Origin: Methanosphaerula subterraneus
GTDB taxonomy: Archaea; Halobacteriota; Methanomicrobia; Methanomicrobiales; Methanospirillaceae
Direction of reading: 5' to 3'
Length of the DNA: 64,000 nucleotides
NCBI RefSeq assembly: GCF_052055875.1
Contig: NZ_CP170508.1
Span: 1,736,001-1,800,000, forward strand
Below the pieces are notes generated by a model that saw only the letters and a program-made list of their open reading frames with translations, did not search any database and was not told where the DNA came from. The stretch's first letter is position 1; every line of letters starts with the position of its first letter. The translations under genes and the position numbers were made by a program. Below, piece by piece: positions 41,665 through 49,986 of this stretch.

Positions 41665-42141
41665 CTATGCCTCAAGGACGCTGTCGTACTGCCCCGCGCT
41701 GATCGCGGCAAGAATCTCTTTCGGTTTCTTGCCGTCGACGGTGACGCCAACACTCACACAGGTGCCGATGACCTCTTTTACAGCGGTCTTCAGCTCATAT
41801 GAGAGCATGTCATCCAGCTTCATGCGGGCGATGCGCACAGCGGCCTCGATAGGCAGGTCTCCAACAATTGTGGAGCTGGGCTCTGAAGACCCTTTCTCGA
41901 TACCAACTTCTTTCATGATCAGTGCGGTGGTCGGGGGAATCCCGACTGATATGGTGACGTTCTTTTTGTCGTCCACCTGGATCTTCACCGGCACCTGCAT
42001 GCCATTGAAACTAGCCGTCAACTTGTTGATGTCGTCGACGACTGCCTTCACGTTGATTCCGAGAGGTCCCAGTGCAGGACCAATTGGGGGTCCTGCGGTA
42101 GCCCTTCCGCCTGGTACCAATACCTCGACCGTTTCTGCCAT
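41665..42141 (-). CDS. rpl11p: Ribosomal protein L11
   Basis: A 158-residue protein of the GTPase-associated centre. The start VEVLVPGGRATAGPPIGPALGPLGIN and the C-terminal rRNA-binding part, EVIGTCVSVGVTVDGKKPKEI, are diagnostic. A gap of about 100 bases with a CTTTAAG TATA-like element separates it from nusG, so it may head its own transcript. Confidence 0.96.
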   Translation of the reverse strand: MAETVEVLVPGGRATAGPPIGPALGPLGINVKAVVDDINKLTASFNGMQVPVKIQVDDKKNVTISVGIPPTTALIMKEVGIEKGSSEPSSTIVGDLPIEAAVRIARMKLDDMLSYELKTAVKEVIGTCVSVGVTVDGKKPKEILAAISAGQYDSVLEA

Positions 42142-42245
42142 AGTATCACCATGCTGTCCCTGAAAGGGTACAAAGCTTGGGTTTACTAGGGTTGATGGTC
42201 TGGGGACTTAAAGCTATCAATGAAAAGGAGGTGAGATTGGAACGG

Positions 42246-42737
42246 TCACTGCCGGTCTTCTGCCCGGTCGATCACCCGAACATTGTCCCCGCGGACCGTG
42301 ATCGGGATAGGAACCACACTCTCGTACAGCTCGACCGTTATCTCTTCTTTGCCTGAATCGACCCGTTTAACAATGGCCTTCTCGCCCTTGAACGGCCCTG
42401 CGATCAGCTCGATGATCGTCCCTTCGACGATGCCGCTGACCACCGGCTTGGGCACGAGAAAGTGAGCGACCTCGGCAAGGACGGTCTCACCGCGCAGAAT
42501 GGCACGGGCGTGGGGCACCCGCTCGATCAACTGCTCCATCCGGTTCAGTTTCTCAGGGGTCTCGACCAGCACGTACCCCTGCAGCTCCTTGGGGGCGATG
42601 ATCGAGTAGACCTTGATATCGGTCTGGTCCACCGCCTTCTTGATATTATCGGCGACAGTCCGCTCCTGCTTGGAAGTGGTCTTGATCGCAAAGTAATGGA
42701 GCGTCGTCTCCTCTTCAGTACCTTCAGACTCGGTCAC
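42246..42737 (-). CDS. spt5: Transcription elongation factor Spt5/NusG
   Basis: A 163-residue factor with an NGN domain (HYFAIKTTSKQERTVADNI; VPHARAILRGETVLAEV) and a C-terminal KOW domain (GTIIELIAGPFKGEKAIVKRVD). It binds the RNA polymerase clamp and aids elongation. The GTG start overlaps the secE stop (GTGA). Its position between secE and L11 is conserved across archaea. Confidence 0.94.
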   Translation of the reverse strand: MTESEGTEEETTLHYFAIKTTSKQERTVADNIKKAVDQTDIKVYSIIAPKELQGYVLVETPEKLNRMEQLIERVPHARAILRGETVLAEVAHFLVPKPVVSGIVEGTIIELIAGPFKGEKAIVKRVDSGKEEITVELYESVVPIPITVRGDNVRVIDRAEDRQ

Positions 42738-42940
42738 TGTGGCAACACCAGCATCAATTCGTAGATTACAAACCCGATCAGTCCGATGATCAGGACACCC
42801 GCCGCTGCGACGATGGCTATCTTTAAGAACTCCTCACGCGAGGGGGTTCTGGCGAGTTTGAGCACACGCCAGTACTTTCTGAAGAGCTCCTCGTTGATAT
42901 TGAGGTTCTTGAGATTCATATCCTTAATGTTCAGATCCAT
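42734..42940 (-). CDS. secE: Preprotein translocase subunit SecE (Sec61 gamma)
   Basis: A 68-residue tail-anchored protein. An amphipathic helix (EELFRKYWRVLKLARTPSREEFLKIA, key part KYWRVLKLARTPSREEF) precedes a single membrane helix (VAAAGVLIIGLIGFVIYELM), as in archaeal SecE. The gene sits between ftsZ and spt5, the standard archaeal order. Confidence 0.94.
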   Translation of the reverse strand: MDLNIKDMNLKNLNINEELFRKYWRVLKLARTPSREEFLKIAIVAAAGVLIIGLIGFVIYELMLVLPQ

Positions 42941-42946
42941 AGAAAC

Positions 42947-44044
42947 TCACTTTAAGAAATCGATATCGAACTGCCTGTTCATCGCAGGCGACTTCTTCTC
43001 CTTTCTACCGTAGATCTGGGCCGACTGGACGCCGGTCACGACCAGCATCGTACGCATCTTGTGCTCCATGTCAGGGTCGACCTGAGCACCCCAGATGATC
43101 CGTGCAGACGGGTCGATCCGGTTGTAGACCTCCTGCACAACCCCTTCTGCCTCCTCCATCGTCATATCCGGGCCGCCGACCACATTGACGAGGGCCGCCG
43201 TCGCACCTGATATCTCGACATCCAGAAGTGGAGAACGGAGCGCCTTCTTCACCGAGTCGATCGCCTTGTCCTCACTGTCACTCTCGCCCATCCCGATCAT
43301 GGCCACGCCTCCGCGTTCCATGACGGTCCGGACATCGGCAAAGTCCAGGTTCACAAGTCCGGGCATCGTGATCAGTTCGGTGATACCCTTGACCGCCCGC
43401 ATCAGCACTTCGTCTGATACCTTGAAAGCCGCATAGAGCGGAAGACGGGGCACGACCTCGAGCAGCCTGTCGTTCGGAACCACAATCACCGTATCGGCGA
43501 CGTCGCGGAGCCGCTCAAGCCCAGCCTCTGCATTCTCCATCCTGATCGCACCCTCTGCAACGAATGGAAGGGTGACGACGGCGATCGTCAGGGCACCCTC
43601 CTCGTGGGCGGCCTTGGCGACCACCGGTGCAGAGCCGGTCCCGGTTCCTCCACCGAGCCCGGCCGTGATGAAGACCATATCACAGCCCACGACCGCACGC
43701 CGGATGTCCTCCTCGGTCTCGAGCGCCGCTTCCTCACCGATCTGGGGGAGGGAGCCGGCACCGAGCCCGCGGGTCCGCTGCCTGCCGATCAGAATCCGGG
43801 AATCCGCCTGGATCCTGCTCAGGTGCTGGGCATCGGTATTCACCGCAATCAGCCGTGCACCATGGATACCCTCTTCCATCATACGGGTGATCGTGTTCGA
43901 TCCCCCGCCACCGCAGCCGATCACGGCGATCTCGGTCTTGAGGTCGCGCAGAACCTCCTCGAGATCTTCGTTATTCTGAGAGTATTCCGTCGAAATGTCG
44001 TTATCTCTCACTCTTGAAAGCGCTTCTTCCACAATTGATCTCAT
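42947..44044 (-). CDS. ftsZ: Cell division protein FtsZ
   Basis: A 365-residue tubulin-like GTPase. The glycine-rich GTP site GGLGGGTGTGSAPVVAK, IGCGGGGSNTITRM near the N terminus and the T7-loop region (MPGLVNLDFADVRTVM) are present. The ATG at 44044 overlaps the stop of dtdA (ATGA); an earlier in-frame start would extend into dtdA. It polymerises at mid-cell in division. The operon dtdA-ftsZ-secE-spt5 is tightly packed. Confidence 0.95.
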   Translation of the reverse strand: MRSIVEEALSRVRDNDISTEYSQNNEDLEEVLRDLKTEIAVIGCGGGGSNTITRMMEEGIHGARLIAVNTDAQHLSRIQADSRILIGRQRTRGLGAGSLPQIGEEAALETEEDIRRAVVGCDMVFITAGLGGGTGTGSAPVVAKAAHEEGALTIAVVTLPFVAEGAIRMENAEAGLERLRDVADTVIVVPNDRLLEVVPRLPLYAAFKVSDEVLMRAVKGITELITMPGLVNLDFADVRTVMERGGVAMIGMGESDSEDKAIDSVKKALRSPLLDVEISGATAALVNVVGGPDMTMEEAEGVVQEVYNRIDPSARIIWGAQVDPDMEHKMRTMLVVTGVQSAQIYGRKEKKSPAMNRQFDIDFLK

Positions 44045-45348
44045 GTATACCTCTCCAACCCCCGCAGATGTATCGCTGTGACCGTACACGACCGGACCAT
44101 TTCAGGCTCTATCACCTGATCACCGACCCTGACCGCCTGCCCGCCCTTCAGCATCCCAAACAGGGCCCCGGGTGGCACGCCCAAACTGGCTGCCAATCCG
44201 GGATCAAACCGTTCTTTTTTGATGATCAGCCGGTCACCGTCGATGACAGCATGCTGCTCTTCACGTATGGTTTTTACACACAGGGTTATTAAATCATGTA
44301 TGATCTGAGAACTATACCGTTCATAGGTGATAAAAATTGGGAGGAGGACACCTCCTTTCCCAGTCAGACCGGCCACCGGCATCCTGCCGATCGCGGCCAC
44401 GATCCTGCCGGGGTCTGCACTCAGAGCCTGGGTGAACAGATCGGCCGGGACGGTGACGGTGACTGGCGTCCCACCACCAGAGAGGGCGCCGGGGATCAGA
44501 TGCGCACCCGGCGCCGCCTCCTCGGCGACCTGTCGGAGGGAGAGGTAATCCTGCCAGGAGAGGACTCCGATCTGATGGAGATCCTTCTCACCGAGAAGCG
44601 GGAGGCTCGCGGCCTGGAGGAGCGCATACAGATGATCGAGGGCGGGACGATCGATAGCCTTCCGGTCGACATAGACCGCTTCCGCCCCTGCGGCTGCAGC
44701 AATCTTTCCAAGCAGCGGCCCGGTCAGTCCGCCGATCTCGCGGGAGTGGAGGATATGCCCGAAGGCTCCGCGGGTCTCCAGGGCCACCGCCGTCTCGCGA
44801 GGGGCATAGTGTGTTCCCCCAAACCCGATCAGGCTGATCGGGTCGGCCGGCGCGGCGGTCAGCACGGCTTCTGCCACCGCGGCCCCTGCCACCCGGTCCG
44901 ACCATTCCTTCTCGGTGGACCCGATCTCCACAAAGAACGAGGGGGTGACGAGATCGGTCGGGCCGTGATGCGTCACCTCGTACGAAGCTCGATAGCCGTT
45001 CGGGACCAGCCTGACCAGGTTTACAAGGACCGCCTGCATCCACCCCGGAGCGGCCGGGGCGAACGATCCCGCTTCCCCGCCGAGCAGCGCCTCGCCAGGG
45101 TTCCCGGTCGGATGGACCGTCAGCACCGGGACTGGCCGGCTGGAGGTGTGGCGCGAGAGAAAGATCAGCAGGTCGCTTCCAAGATCCGCGTCGATCCCTC
45201 CCTCGTGGATCAGCCTTCCATCGACCTCCAGAAACTCCCAGTCGACCCCTTCGCGCCGGTACGCAGGATCGGCCATGAGTATTCGGATCTGGTCCCGGAT
45301 CGTCACCCCTGCCTGGTCCTGCCGCGAGTTGACCAGTGTGATCTTCAT
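44041..45348 (-). CDS. dtdA: D-aminoacyl-tRNA deacylase DtdA, long form
   Basis: A 435-residue enzyme that hydrolyses D-amino acids from tRNA. The catalytic domain (about 1-270) has LLIFLSRHTSS, TVHPTGN, SYEVTHHGPTDL and GFGGTHYAPRET, all signatures of the archaeal/plant DTD2 family. DTD2 proteins such as that of Pyrococcus are about 270-280 residues, so the C-terminal about 150 residues (from LPLLGEKDLHQIGVLSW) are an extension, which I believe is shared by related methanogens. The protein is cytoplasmic. It overlaps the start of ftsZ. Confidence 0.88.
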   Translation of the reverse strand: MKITLVNSRQDQAGVTIRDQIRILMADPAYRREGVDWEFLEVDGRLIHEGGIDADLGSDLLIFLSRHTSSRPVPVLTVHPTGNPGEALLGGEAGSFAPAAPGWMQAVLVNLVRLVPNGYRASYEVTHHGPTDLVTPSFFVEIGSTEKEWSDRVAGAAVAEAVLTAAPADPISLIGFGGTHYAPRETAVALETRGAFGHILHSREIGGLTGPLLGKIAAAAGAEAVYVDRKAIDRPALDHLYALLQAASLPLLGEKDLHQIGVLSWQDYLSLRQVAEEAAPGAHLIPGALSGGGTPVTVTVPADLFTQALSADPGRIVAAIGRMPVAGLTGKGGVLLPIFITYERYSSQIIHDLITLCVKTIREEQHAVIDGDRLIIKKERFDPGLAASLGVPPGALFGMLKGGQAVRVGDQVIEPEMVRSCTVTAIHLRGLERYT

Positions 45349-46784
45349 TGTCCCTGTACTGTGTGGCGGTATCCCCCATCAGGTACACTGATGGTGAAGA
45401 CCGCTCCCCCCCCATAGACCCCGGTCTCGGCGATGGTGATCCCGGTCAGTTGCAGGATCTCGCGCGCAAGGAAGAGGCCGAAACCGGTGTGATGGCCGAC
45501 CCCTTTTTGAAAGATCATCTCCTTCTGATCGTCCCTGACCCCCTGGCCGTCATCGGCACAGATGATCTGGCAGCCGGCGTCGGTGACCGTAACAGAGAAC
45601 CGGATCCTGGTGATCGGCCCCCCGTACCTGAGCGCGTTGTCGATCAGGTTCGAGAAGACCTTCTCGAGCATCGGGTCCGCATAGACCTGCAGATCGGCGT
45701 CCCCGATGGTGATCACAACACCCTCAGGTTCCCAGCCCGCCCGGGCCCAGGCAAGGACAGTGCCGAGGTGCTGCCACTCAGGGGCCCGGACCCCTATCTC
45801 CTGATAATCCCTGGTGAACGTGATCTGCCTGCTGATCGCCTCTGCAGCGGCTCTGCCCTTTAATAGAAGGGTGGTCGGTCCAGGATCGCTGACCGAATCC
45901 ATTGCAAGGACAAGGTACCCAAGCAGGGCGGTCACCTGGTTCTGGATGTCATGCCTGGTCACCGTGTTCAGCAGGTTCAGTTTCCTGTTGGCGGCCTCGA
46001 GCGCCTCCTGCGATCGCTTCAGTTCAGAGATATCGATCAGCAGTCCGCGGTTGCCGACGACCCTGCCCTGCTGCACGATGGGCGTCGCATGGATCATCAC
46101 AGGGAAGGTGGACCCGTCCTTCCGCCTGACCAGCCATTCACGCCGGGGTGTCCGGATCCCGTCCCAACTTCCGCTCAGCACCGCAATCATCTCGTCTCTC
46201 TGTTCAGGAACCGCCCAGTCAACCACGCAGATCCCCCTGTTAAAGTCCTCGGCGGTGATCCCGAACATCACCAGCGCCGCCCGGTTCACAAAGGTCAGGA
46301 CGAACCGGGTGTTCATCTCATAGATCCCCTGGGGAAGCCCTTCGGCAAACTCCTGGAAGTCGGCAAGGTCGAGCTGCTGCTGGAATCCAGGGTCACAGAG
46401 CGGGGGTGTCAGGGCGACCAGCACCTCCTGTCGGTCTATCCCGAGGACCACCGTCGATGAGAGCCAGAGCAGGCCGGTGGTACCATCGCCCCGAACCACA
46501 GTGACCTCGTGTGAGCTCCCCTCGGTGCCGGTCAGCAGCCGCTGGAGCTGGGGGGTATCGATGGTGAAGAGGAGACCTGCCCGCATCCCGACGAACTGGT
46601 CACCGCTGTACCCGAGCAGGACTGAGGCAGCCCGGTTGGCCCGGGATATCCTCCAGTCCTGCAGGTCGACGACCAGCATCGCCGTCGGCGCCTGATCAAA
46701 GAGAGGATTATCGGAGAGTGGACCGTCGCCATCGGCCGGCCCCGGAGACTCAGGGTTGTGGCGACGATGGGAGTGAGTGAACAT
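45345..46784 (-). CDS. PAS-domain sensor histidine kinase, left copy of a tandem pair
   Basis: A 479-residue soluble kinase with no membrane helix. PAS 1 spans about residues 25-125 (DQAPTAMLVVDLQDW; RANRAASVLLG) and PAS 2 with PAC about 140-265 (GIYEMNTRFVLTFVNRAALVMFGI; RKDGSTFPVMIHATPI). The dimerisation helix has the phospho-acceptor in VTRHDIQNQVTALLGY, and the ATPase domain has NLIDNALRYGG, ADDGQGV and TGFGLFLAREIL. The ATG at 46784 is supported because both copies then have exactly 479 residues, while an upstream indel breaks any longer shared frame. No response regulator is adjacent. Ligand unknown; see the repeat entry. Confidence 0.85.
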   Translation of the reverse strand: MFTHSHRRHNPESPGPADGDGPLSDNPLFDQAPTAMLVVDLQDWRISRANRAASVLLGYSGDQFVGMRAGLLFTIDTPQLQRLLTGTEGSSHEVTVVRGDGTTGLLWLSSTVVLGIDRQEVLVALTPPLCDPGFQQQLDLADFQEFAEGLPQGIYEMNTRFVLTFVNRAALVMFGITAEDFNRGICVVDWAVPEQRDEMIAVLSGSWDGIRTPRREWLVRRKDGSTFPVMIHATPIVQQGRVVGNRGLLIDISELKRSQEALEAANRKLNLLNTVTRHDIQNQVTALLGYLVLAMDSVSDPGPTTLLLKGRAAAEAISRQITFTRDYQEIGVRAPEWQHLGTVLAWARAGWEPEGVVITIGDADLQVYADPMLEKVFSNLIDNALRYGGPITRIRFSVTVTDAGCQIICADDGQGVRDDQKEMIFQKGVGHHTGFGLFLAREILQLTGITIAETGVYGGGAVFTISVPDGGYRHTVQGQ

Positions 46785-46797
46785 AGTGTACGTCCTG

Positions 46798-46811
46798 CCG
46801 GTAAAAACCGG
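46798..46811. repeat. CCGGT/ACCGG inverted repeat, left copy
   Basis: CCGGT-AAAA-ACCGG-type hairpin just upstream of the left kinase start. It is one A shorter than the right copy, which shifts the frame upstream of the kinase ATG and so supports the start used here. Confidence 0.6.
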
Positions 46812-46919
46812 TAATTGTTCATCCATTTCGTCCTCAGCAATGATGAATCTTTCACCAGGTGACGGCATATGACCCTCCCGCAAAACCGGTGTCCCACCAC
46901 TGCCTGTACGAGCGGCACG

Positions 46920-47010
46920 ATGGATGAGAACTGGGGAGAGCGGATTCAAAAAGAGATGGGTATCACAACCGATATCAGGCGTTCGGAGACCTTTCGAATC
47001 GCCAAAGGTG
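46920..47010 (+). pseudogene. Truncated copy of the 57-residue small gene
   Basis: The first about 30 codons match the intact gene at 48593 (MGITT and a following ETFRIA in place of EAFSIA, with the same spacing), then the frame runs into the 3' end of the neighbouring kinase region. The Cys at position 21 is replaced by Arg. It is a by-product of the tandem duplication and is unlikely to be functional. Confidence 0.75.
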
Positions 47011-47016
47011 TGACCC

Positions 47017-48456
47017 TCAGAGCCCCTGTACTGTGGGGCGGTATCCTCCATCAGGTACACTGATGATAAAGACGGCCCCCTCCCCATAGACCCCGGTCTC
47101 GGCTATGGTGATCCCGGTCAGCTTCAGGATCTCACGTGCAAGGAAAAGGCCGAAACCGGTGTGATGGCCGACACCCTCTAAGAAGATCATCTCCTTCTGA
47201 TCGTTCCGAACCCCCCGGCCGTCGTCGGCGCAGATGATCTGGCAGCCGGCGTCGGTGACAGTGGCAGAGAACCGGACCCCGGTGATCGGCCCCCCGTACC
47301 TGAACGCATTGTCGATCAGGTTCGAAAAGACCTTCTCGAGCATCGGGTCTGCATAGACCTGAAGATCAGGGTCGCCGATGGTGATTGCAACATCCCCCAG
47401 TTCCCAGCCTGCCCTGGCCCGGGCGAGGACGGTACTGAGGTGCTGCCACTCAGGGGCACGGATCCCGATTTCCTGGTAATCCCTGGTGAACATGATCTGC
47501 CTGCTGATCTCCTCGGCAACGGCTCTGCCCTTTGTAAGGAGGGGGACCTGCTCGGGGTCACAGGCTGACTCCTCGGCGAGGGTAAGGTATCCGAGCAGGG
47601 CGGTCACCTGGTTCTGAATATCATGCCTGGTCACCGCGTTCAGTAGGTTCAGTTTCCTGTTGGCGGCCTCGAGCGCCTCCTGCGATCGTTTCAGTTCAGA
47701 GATATCGATCACCAGTCCGCGGTTGCCGACGACCCTGCCCTGCTGTACGATAAGTGTTGCGTGGATCATCACCGGGAAGGTGGACCCATCCTTCCGCCGA
47801 ACCAGCCATTCGCGCCGGAGTGACCGAATCCCGTCCAGACTTCCGCTCAGCACCGCGATCACCTCCTCTCGCTGCTCAGAGACGATCAGATCAGGAATAT
47901 AAAGCCCGGCAGAGAGGTCTGCATCGGTCACGCCGAACATCGCCTGCCCTGCCCTGTTCACGAAGGTCAGGATGAACCGAAGGTCCATCTCATACACCGC
48001 CTGGGGGAGCCCGGCGGCAAACTCCTGGAAGTCCCCCATGCAGAGCTGCGGCCGGAATCCGGAGTCACAGAGCGGGGAGGTCAGGGCGATCAGCGCCTCC
48101 GGCCTACCGGCCTGGGCGACCACCGTCGATGAGAGCCAGAGCAGGCCGGTGGTACCATCGCCCCGGACCACGGTGACCTCGTGTGAGCTCCCATCGGTGC
48201 CGGTCAGCAGCCGCTGGAGCTGGGGGGTATCGATGGTGAAGAGGAGGCCTGCCCGCATCCCGACGAGCTGGTCACTGCTGTGCCCGAGCAGGACTGAGGC
48301 AGCCCGGTTGGCCCGGGATATCCTCCAGTCCTGCAGGTCGACGACCAGCATCGCCGCTGGCGCCTGATCAAAGAGAGGATTATCGGAGAGTGGGCTATCG
48401 CCATCGGCCGGCCCCGGAGACCGGGCACTGCGGCGACGATGGGAGTGAGTGAACAT
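47017..48456 (-). CDS. PAS-domain sensor histidine kinase, right copy of a tandem pair
   Basis: A 479-residue paralogue of the left copy with the same order: PAS, PAS-PAC, HisKA with VTRHDIQNQVTALLGYL and HATPase (NLIDNAFRYGG; ADDGRGV; TGFGLFLAREIL). Differences concentrate in PAS 2 (GLYIPDLIVSEQREEV against GICVVDWAVPEQRDEM), so the two may sense different ligands. It is divergent from the small Cys gene and moeA, and thus shares control with cofactor-synthesis genes. No cognate regulator is nearby; a link to Mo/W or pterin sensing is an inference from position. Confidence 0.85.
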   Translation of the reverse strand: MFTHSHRRRSARSPGPADGDSPLSDNPLFDQAPAAMLVVDLQDWRISRANRAASVLLGHSSDQLVGMRAGLLFTIDTPQLQRLLTGTDGSSHEVTVVRGDGTTGLLWLSSTVVAQAGRPEALIALTSPLCDSGFRPQLCMGDFQEFAAGLPQAVYEMDLRFILTFVNRAGQAMFGVTDADLSAGLYIPDLIVSEQREEVIAVLSGSLDGIRSLRREWLVRRKDGSTFPVMIHATLIVQQGRVVGNRGLVIDISELKRSQEALEAANRKLNLLNAVTRHDIQNQVTALLGYLTLAEESACDPEQVPLLTKGRAVAEEISRQIMFTRDYQEIGIRAPEWQHLSTVLARARAGWELGDVAITIGDPDLQVYADPMLEKVFSNLIDNAFRYGGPITGVRFSATVTDAGCQIICADDGRGVRNDQKEMIFLEGVGHHTGFGLFLAREILKLTGITIAETGVYGEGAVFIISVPDGGYRPTVQGL

Positions 48457-48469
48457 AATGTACGTCCTG

Positions 48470-48484
48470 CCGGTAAAAAACCGG
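48470..48484. promoter_or_regulatory. CCGGT/ACCGG inverted repeat upstream of the right kinase
   Basis: CCGGT and ACCGG flank five A. It lies 14 bases before the kinase start and is kept in both copies of the duplication, so it may be a regulatory hairpin or operator. Confidence 0.45.
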
Positions 48485-48592
48485 TAATTGTTCATCCATT
48501 TCGTCCTCAGCAATGATGAATCTTTCATCAGATGAACAGGGTGCGATCCTCCGCAAAACCTATGTCCCATCACTCCCTGTACGATTGGTACT

Positions 48593-48766
48593 ATGGATGC
48601 AAACAAGATCGAGCAGATTCTGAAGGAGATGGGAATTACGACCGAGATCCGATGTCCGGAGGCCTTTTCTATCGCCGAGAAGCACGGCATCAGCAGGGCG
48701 GACCTGGGCGCCTACTGCACCGAACACGGGGTGAAGATCAGAGGGTGCCAGCTGGGCTGTTTCTGA
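48593..48766 (+). CDS. 57-residue Cys-containing protein coupled to moeA
   Basis: A short frame with stop at 48764-48766 that overlaps the moeA ATG (TGATG). The product has four cysteines at positions 21, 42, 52 and 56, and ends in KIRGCQLGCF. The first 40 residues look like two helices (KIEQILKEMGITTEI; AFSIAEKHGISRADLGAYC) similar in style to a small DNA-binding or metal-binding module. A truncated copy exists 1.7 kb to the left, which supports real coding. I do not know a named family. Coupling to moeA suggests a role in molybdopterin or metal handling, or a small regulator, but this is inference. Confidence 0.75.
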   Translation: MDANKIEQILKEMGITTEIRCPEAFSIAEKHGISRADLGAYCTEHGVKIRGCQLGCF

Positions 48767-49986
48767 TGCCAAGGTTTCTGCAGGTGGTCAGCGTTACGGA
48801 GGCGGTGCACATCATAACATCGATCGCCGCGCCTGTTTCAACAGAGACCATCCCTCTTGAAGAGGCTGGGGGCCGGGTGCTCGCCGAGGATGTAACGGCT
48901 GACCTGGACATCCCGGGGTTCACCCGGTCCGTGGTGGACGGGTACGCTGTCATCGCTGCGGAGACGAGCGGGGCGGGCGAAGCGCTGCCGGCCATGCTCC
49001 GGTGCACCGGCCGCGTGCTGATGGGGGAGGGGACCACCGCCCCGATCAGGCGCGGGGAGTGCGTCTATGTCCCGACCGGGGGGATGATCCCCCCCGGGGC
49101 CGATGCCATGGTGATGATTGAGTACGCCGAGGAGCTCGGCGACCAGGTGCTGGTCCAGCGGCCGGTGGCCTCGGGCGAGAACCTGATCCTGCAGGGAGAG
49201 GACTTCGCTGCAGGAGCACCAGTCGTCTCCAGCGGGACGGTCCTCTCGCCGCAGGACGTCGGTGCCCTGGCCGCAGTCGGCCGGACCCGGGTTGAGGTCT
49301 TCAAACGGCCCCTTATCGGAATCATCTCCACCGGCAACGAGGTGATACCGATCGGGACGAAGCCCACGGGCAGCCAGGTGCGGGACGTGAACAGTTACCT
49401 CTGCAGGGCTTTCGCCGAGAGCTCCGGATGCAGGACGCGGTCGTACGGGATCGTCAGGGATGACGAGGAGACGCTCGCAGCAGTGCTGAAGAAGGCAGCC
49501 GCCGAGACAGACGGGGTGCTGATCTCAGGGGGCTCCTCCAAGGACGCCCGCGACCATGGGGCGACGGTCATTGCAAAGGCAGGATCGGTGCTGGTTCATG
49601 GGATCGCCCTCGCACCGGGAAAACCGACGATCATTGGAAAGGCCGGCGACGTCCCGGTGATCGGCCTTCCGGGCCACCCGGCGTCGGCCTACGTGGTGTT
49701 GATGGTGCTCGGCGCCCACCTCCTTGGCGGGTTGACCGGGGGAGGTCCCCGGCCCTCCAGGGTGGAGAGCGCGGTGCTCGCTGCGAACATCCCCTCTGCC
49801 CGAGGGCGGGAGGACTATGTCAGGGTCAGGCTGGATCGGCGTGAGGGAGAGGCCCCCGTCGCCACCCCGCTCTTCGGGAAGTCCGGGCTGCTGAACACGC
49901 TGATCCAGTCCAGCGGGCTGGTCAGGGTTCCGGCAGGGGCCGAGGGGCTTGAGGCCGGCACCCCCGTGGAGGTGCTGCTGTGGTGA
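48766..49986 (+). CDS. moeA: Molybdopterin molybdenumtransferase MoeA, first copy
   Basis: A 406-residue protein that inserts molybdate or tungstate into adenylylated molybdopterin. IPLEEAGGRVLAEDVTADLDIPGFTRSVVDGYAV (key part FTRSVVDGYAV, about residues 50-62), VPTGGMIPPGADAMVMIE (about 98-115), GIISTGNEVIPIGTKP and LISGGSSKDARDHG are MoeA motifs. The ATG at 48766 is set by the TGATG overlap with the small gene and by homology; an in-frame extension further upstream covers that small gene in another frame and is not real. It overlaps moeA2 by seven bases. Confidence 0.93.
   Translation: MPRFLQVVSVTEAVHIITSIAAPVSTETIPLEEAGGRVLAEDVTADLDIPGFTRSVVDGYAVIAAETSGAGEALPAMLRCTGRVLMGEGTTAPIRRGECVYVPTGGMIPPGADAMVMIEYAEELGDQVLVQRPVASGENLILQGEDFAAGAPVVSSGTVLSPQDVGALAAVGRTRVEVFKRPLIGIISTGNEVIPIGTKPTGSQVRDVNSYLCRAFAESSGCRTRSYGIVRDDEETLAAVLKKAAAETDGVLISGGSSKDARDHGATVIAKAGSVLVHGIALAPGKPTIIGKAGDVPVIGLPGHPASAYVVLMVLGAHLLGGLTGGGPRPSRVESAVLAANIPSARGREDYVRVRLDRREGEAPVATPLFGKSGLLNTLIQSSGLVRVPAGAEGLEAGTPVEVLLW

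Larger units (their letters stand above)
45345..48685. repeat. Tandem duplication of a kinase plus divergent promoter plus start of the small Cys gene
   Basis: The block 45345 to about 47010 repeats the block 47017 to about 48685. Each holds a 479-residue kinase on the minus strand, the intergenic region (including the CCGGT/ACCGG hairpin) and, on the plus strand, the first about 30 codons of the small gene. The left copy breaks off there, against the 3' end of the right kinase. Identity is highest over the first about 270 bases of the kinase genes and the promoter and lower in the middle, which suggests local gene conversion or selection. Confidence 0.85.

Noticed and set aside
46785..47087. 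N-terminal extension of the left kinase
   Set aside because: It would run through the duplicated promoter and the end of the right kinase, and the one-base indel in the hairpin shows the region is not kept in frame between copies.
45345..48685. Insertion sequence or transposon as source of the kinase repeats
   Set aside because: No transposase, terminal inverted repeats or target-site duplication; the unit boundaries fit a simple tandem duplication.
48532..48765. In-frame N-terminal extension of moeA to 48532
   Set aside because: It overlaps the 57-codon gene in another frame, the residues are not MoeA-like, and the TGATG junction sets the start at 48766.
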